From Pedobacter sp. (GTDB taxonomy: Bacteria; Bacteroidota; Bacteroidia; Sphingobacteriales; Sphingobacteriaceae): a stretch of DNA of 7,183 nucleotides. Under the pieces are notes generated by a model that ran no database searches, had not been told where the DNA came from, and saw nothing but the letters and a program-made list of their open reading frames with translations. Shown one piece after another: positions 5,751-7,183 of this stretch. The translations under genes were made by a program, and so were the position numbers. Location of the stretch: positions 1-7,183 of the forward strand of contig SEDG01000310.1 in NCBI GenBank assembly GCA_004295885.1, in the 5' to 3' direction. Positions within the stretch are counted from its first letter, which is position 1. Every line of letters begins with the position of its first letter.

Positions 5751-6204
5751 CATAGGAATTGTAATAGGCACTTTCTTAGCGATGGAGGGTGTTGCTTGGT
5801 TAACGCATAAATATATTATGCATGGCCTATTTTGGTTTCTCCATAGAGACCACCATCAGAAAGATCATGACGATTTCTTAGAACGTAATGACTTTTTTTT
5901 CTTGATTTTTGCGATACCAGGTATTGTTTGCTTAGCACTAGGTAATTTTTATGATTATCGAATTGCATTATATGTTGGCATTGGCATCACCTTGTATGGT
6001 TTTTGTTATTTTTTGGTTCACGATATATTTATCCACCAACGTTTTAAAATATTTAGAAATACAGATAATTGGTATTTTAAAGCTATTAGGCGAGCACACA
6101 AGATGCACCATAAACATATCAATAAAGAAGATGGCGAGTGTTTCGGAATGCTTTGGGTTCCTTTTAAATATTTTTTGGAAAGCAGAAAAACGAAGACGAT
6201 ATGA
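5734..6204 (+). CDS. crtZ: Beta-carotene hydroxylase CrtZ
   Basis: CrtZ is a membrane di-iron hydroxylase that adds 3-hydroxyl groups to beta-ionone rings, giving zeaxanthin from beta-carotene. The 156-residue length is typical. All four histidine clusters are present: HKYIMH (25-30), HRDHH (37-41), HDIFIH (96-101) and HKMHH (122-126). Hydrophobic segments lie at about 4-20, 53-70 and 76-95. ATG 5734 is inside the end of idi (17-base overlap), and the TGA at 6202-6204 overlaps the ATG of the lycopene cyclase (ATGA). No ketolase is found in the window, so zeaxanthin would be the expected end product if the upstream enzymes worked. Confidence 0.95.
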   Translation: METLINIGIVIGTFLAMEGVAWLTHKYIMHGLFWFLHRDHHQKDHDDFLERNDFFFLIFAIPGIVCLALGNFYDYRIALYVGIGITLYGFCYFLVHDIFIHQRFKIFRNTDNWYFKAIRRAHKMHHKHINKEDGECFGMLWVPFKYFLESRKTKTI

Positions 6205-6764
6205 AATACACGTATTTATTGATTGATTTTTTTACCATCATCATTCCATTTATATTTTCATTTCATCCTAAATTAAAATTCCACCAAACTTGGAAATCAT
6301 TTTTCCCAGCAGTAATTTTAACTGGAATCATCTTCATTGCCTGGGATATTTATTTTACGCATTTAGGGGTTTGGGGTTTCAATCCAACCTACACAACAGG
6401 GCTAAAAATCAGCAATCTACCTATCGAAGAAATCCTTTTTTTTCTATGCATCCCCTACTCCTGCGTATTTACCTATCACTGTTTAAATTTATTGTTAAAC
6501 CTAGACATCAATGATAAATTAGAAACCATACTTTCTATTTTATTTATGGTTTTAGGCTTATCTGTAGGCTTTATCTTCTTAAATAAAATATATACCGCAG
6601 TTACTGCCTTTGGATTTTTCGCCCTAATAGCTGCTGCAAAATATGTGCTGAAAGTAGATTGGCTAGGTAAATTTTATTTCGTTTACCTTATATTATTAAT
6701 ACCATTTCTAATTGTTAATGGTTTGCTAACGGGAACTGGTTTAGCAGCGCCAGTTCAGTTCTAA
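6201..6764 (+). CDS. crtYcd: CrtYcd-type lycopene beta-cyclase, apparently C-terminally truncated
   Basis: This membrane cyclase of the fused CrtYc-CrtYd type closes the lycopene ends into beta rings. Six hydrophobic segments are visible (about 4-20, 35-52, 78-98, 108-127, 131-148, 157-175). First-domain motifs are present: WDIYFTHLGVWGFNP (48-62) and P-x-E-E at 74-77 (NLPIEE). The second domain runs to LLIPFLIVNGLLTGTG (165-180), then the frame ends after APVQF at residue 187. Homologues I recall continue P-V-V-W-Y-N and about 45 more residues, including the second acidic motif of the I-P-x-E-D type and a last membrane helix, for about 230 residues in all. None of this is readable in any plus-strand frame of the 95 bases downstream. 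The loss would remove one of two conserved acidic motifs, so activity is doubtful. ATG 6201 overlaps the crtZ stop codon. Confidence 0.87.
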   Translation: MKYTYLLIDFFTIIIPFIFSFHPKLKFHQTWKSFFPAVILTGIIFIAWDIYFTHLGVWGFNPTYTTGLKISNLPIEEILFFLCIPYSCVFTYHCLNLLLNLDINDKLETILSILFMVLGLSVGFIFLNKIYTAVTAFGFFALIAAAKYVLKVDWLGKFYFVYLILLIPFLIVNGLLTGTGLAAPVQF

Positions 6765-6859
6765 ATTCTTTTTATTAATTGATTTTACTCCAATGTCTCT
6801 ATCGAATTTAAATTGCTATTACTTATATTTAGGTGTTGTGCATCAATTTAGAAAATAGC

Positions 6860-7183
6860 ATGCTGATTGAAAAATATACACCAAATTGGATAAATAATTT
6901 TATCGACATCAAGCTTAAAATTGATCTAGGACTGCAGGGAATTGAATATAGCATTGAACATATTGGGAGTACTGCCGTACCAAATCTAGATTCCAAACCA
7001 ATAATTGACATCGATATTATCCATGCTTGTGACGCGGATTGGCATAAAATAAAATCAAGCTTAGCAAAAATTGGATACGTCCACCATGGAAACCAAGGCA
7101 TTGAAGATAGAGAGGTTTTCAAAAGAAATGGAAAATTGACATGCGAAACTTTAGATACGATCAAACATCATCTTTATGTATGT
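6860..7183 (+). CDS. GrpB family (UPF0157) protein, 5' part
   Basis: The window holds the first 108 codons of a gene that continues past its end. The family signature H-I-G-S-T-A-V-P...K-P-I-I-D-I is clear at about residues 34-52, preceded by the usual LIEKYTPNW opening. GrpB proteins share a nucleotidyltransferase-like fold, but their biological role is not established. ATG 6860 is chosen because it matches the usual N-terminus; a TTG at 6836 in frame would add eight residues without homology. A TATATTTA sequence at 6824-6831 resembles a Bacteroidetes -7 box, but no partner upstream element is clear. The gene lies 95 bases after the cyclase stop. It may be an independent unit, or it may have been brought closer by whatever removed the cyclase end. 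Confidence 0.88.
   Translation, partial: MLIEKYTPNWINNFIDIKLKIDLGLQGIEYSIEHIGSTAVPNLDSKPIIDIDIIHACDADWHKIKSSLAKIGYVHHGNQGIEDREVFKRNGKLTCETLDTIKHHLYVC

Noticed and set aside
5951..6226. Plus-strand open frame in another frame of crtZ
   Set aside because: CrtZ has all four histidine motifs in its own frame, so this one is a shadow.
6290..6514. Plus-strand open frame within the lycopene cyclase gene
   Set aside because: It is an out-of-frame reading of a gene with clear cyclase motifs.
6829..7164. Minus-strand open frame of 111 codons
   Set aside because: It is antisense to the GrpB-family gene, whose H-I-G-S-T...K-P-I-I-D-I signature fixes the coding strand.

Overview
The window comes from a low-GC member of the Bacteroidetes, most like the Sphingobacteriaceae (Pedobacter and relatives). 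The pointers are protein similarity recalled from those families, AT-rich spacers with no Shine-Dalgarno sequences, a promoter close to the Bacteroidetes form (TTTG / TAnnTTTG), and a TGTCATTC...GAATGACA dispersed palindrome. The genus is an inference.

Layout. Bases 1-429 hold the 3' end of an NAD(P)-binding oxidoreductase with a DUF2867 tail. It converges, across a REP-like inverted repeat (436-514), on a secreted DUF1080 protein on the minus strand (524-1294). A 194-base divergent spacer follows, then a stand-alone CheY-like receiver protein (1489-1851). From 1913 to 6764 runs a seven-gene carotenoid operon on the plus strand: CarH/LitR-like MerR regulator, crtI, crtB, a small exported protein of unknown function, idi, crtZ and a CrtYcd-type lycopene cyclase. 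Every adjacent pair in the operon overlaps by 4 to 17 bases. The window ends in the first 108 codons of a GrpB-family gene (from 6860).

How the genes work together. Idi makes DMAPP from IPP, CrtB makes phytoene, CrtI desaturates it to lycopene, the cyclase forms beta-carotene and CrtZ hydroxylates it to zeaxanthin. No GGPP synthase or ketolase is in the window. The regulator heads the operon. A perfect 11-base inverted repeat (1879-1889 and 1903-1913) overlaps the -7 element of the best promoter candidate and runs into the start codon, which suggests an autorepressed operon controlled by light or B12.

Most notable points. Two pathway enzymes look damaged. CrtI is 359 residues instead of roughly 490, because its central portion is missing in frame at about 3270-3292. 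The lycopene cyclase stops at residue 187, before its usual second conserved P-x-E-(E/D) segment. The other operon genes look full length, so this may be a pigment cluster at an early stage of decay, an engineered or selected mutant, or an assembly error. The regulator also has a partly degenerate cobalamin-binding signature.
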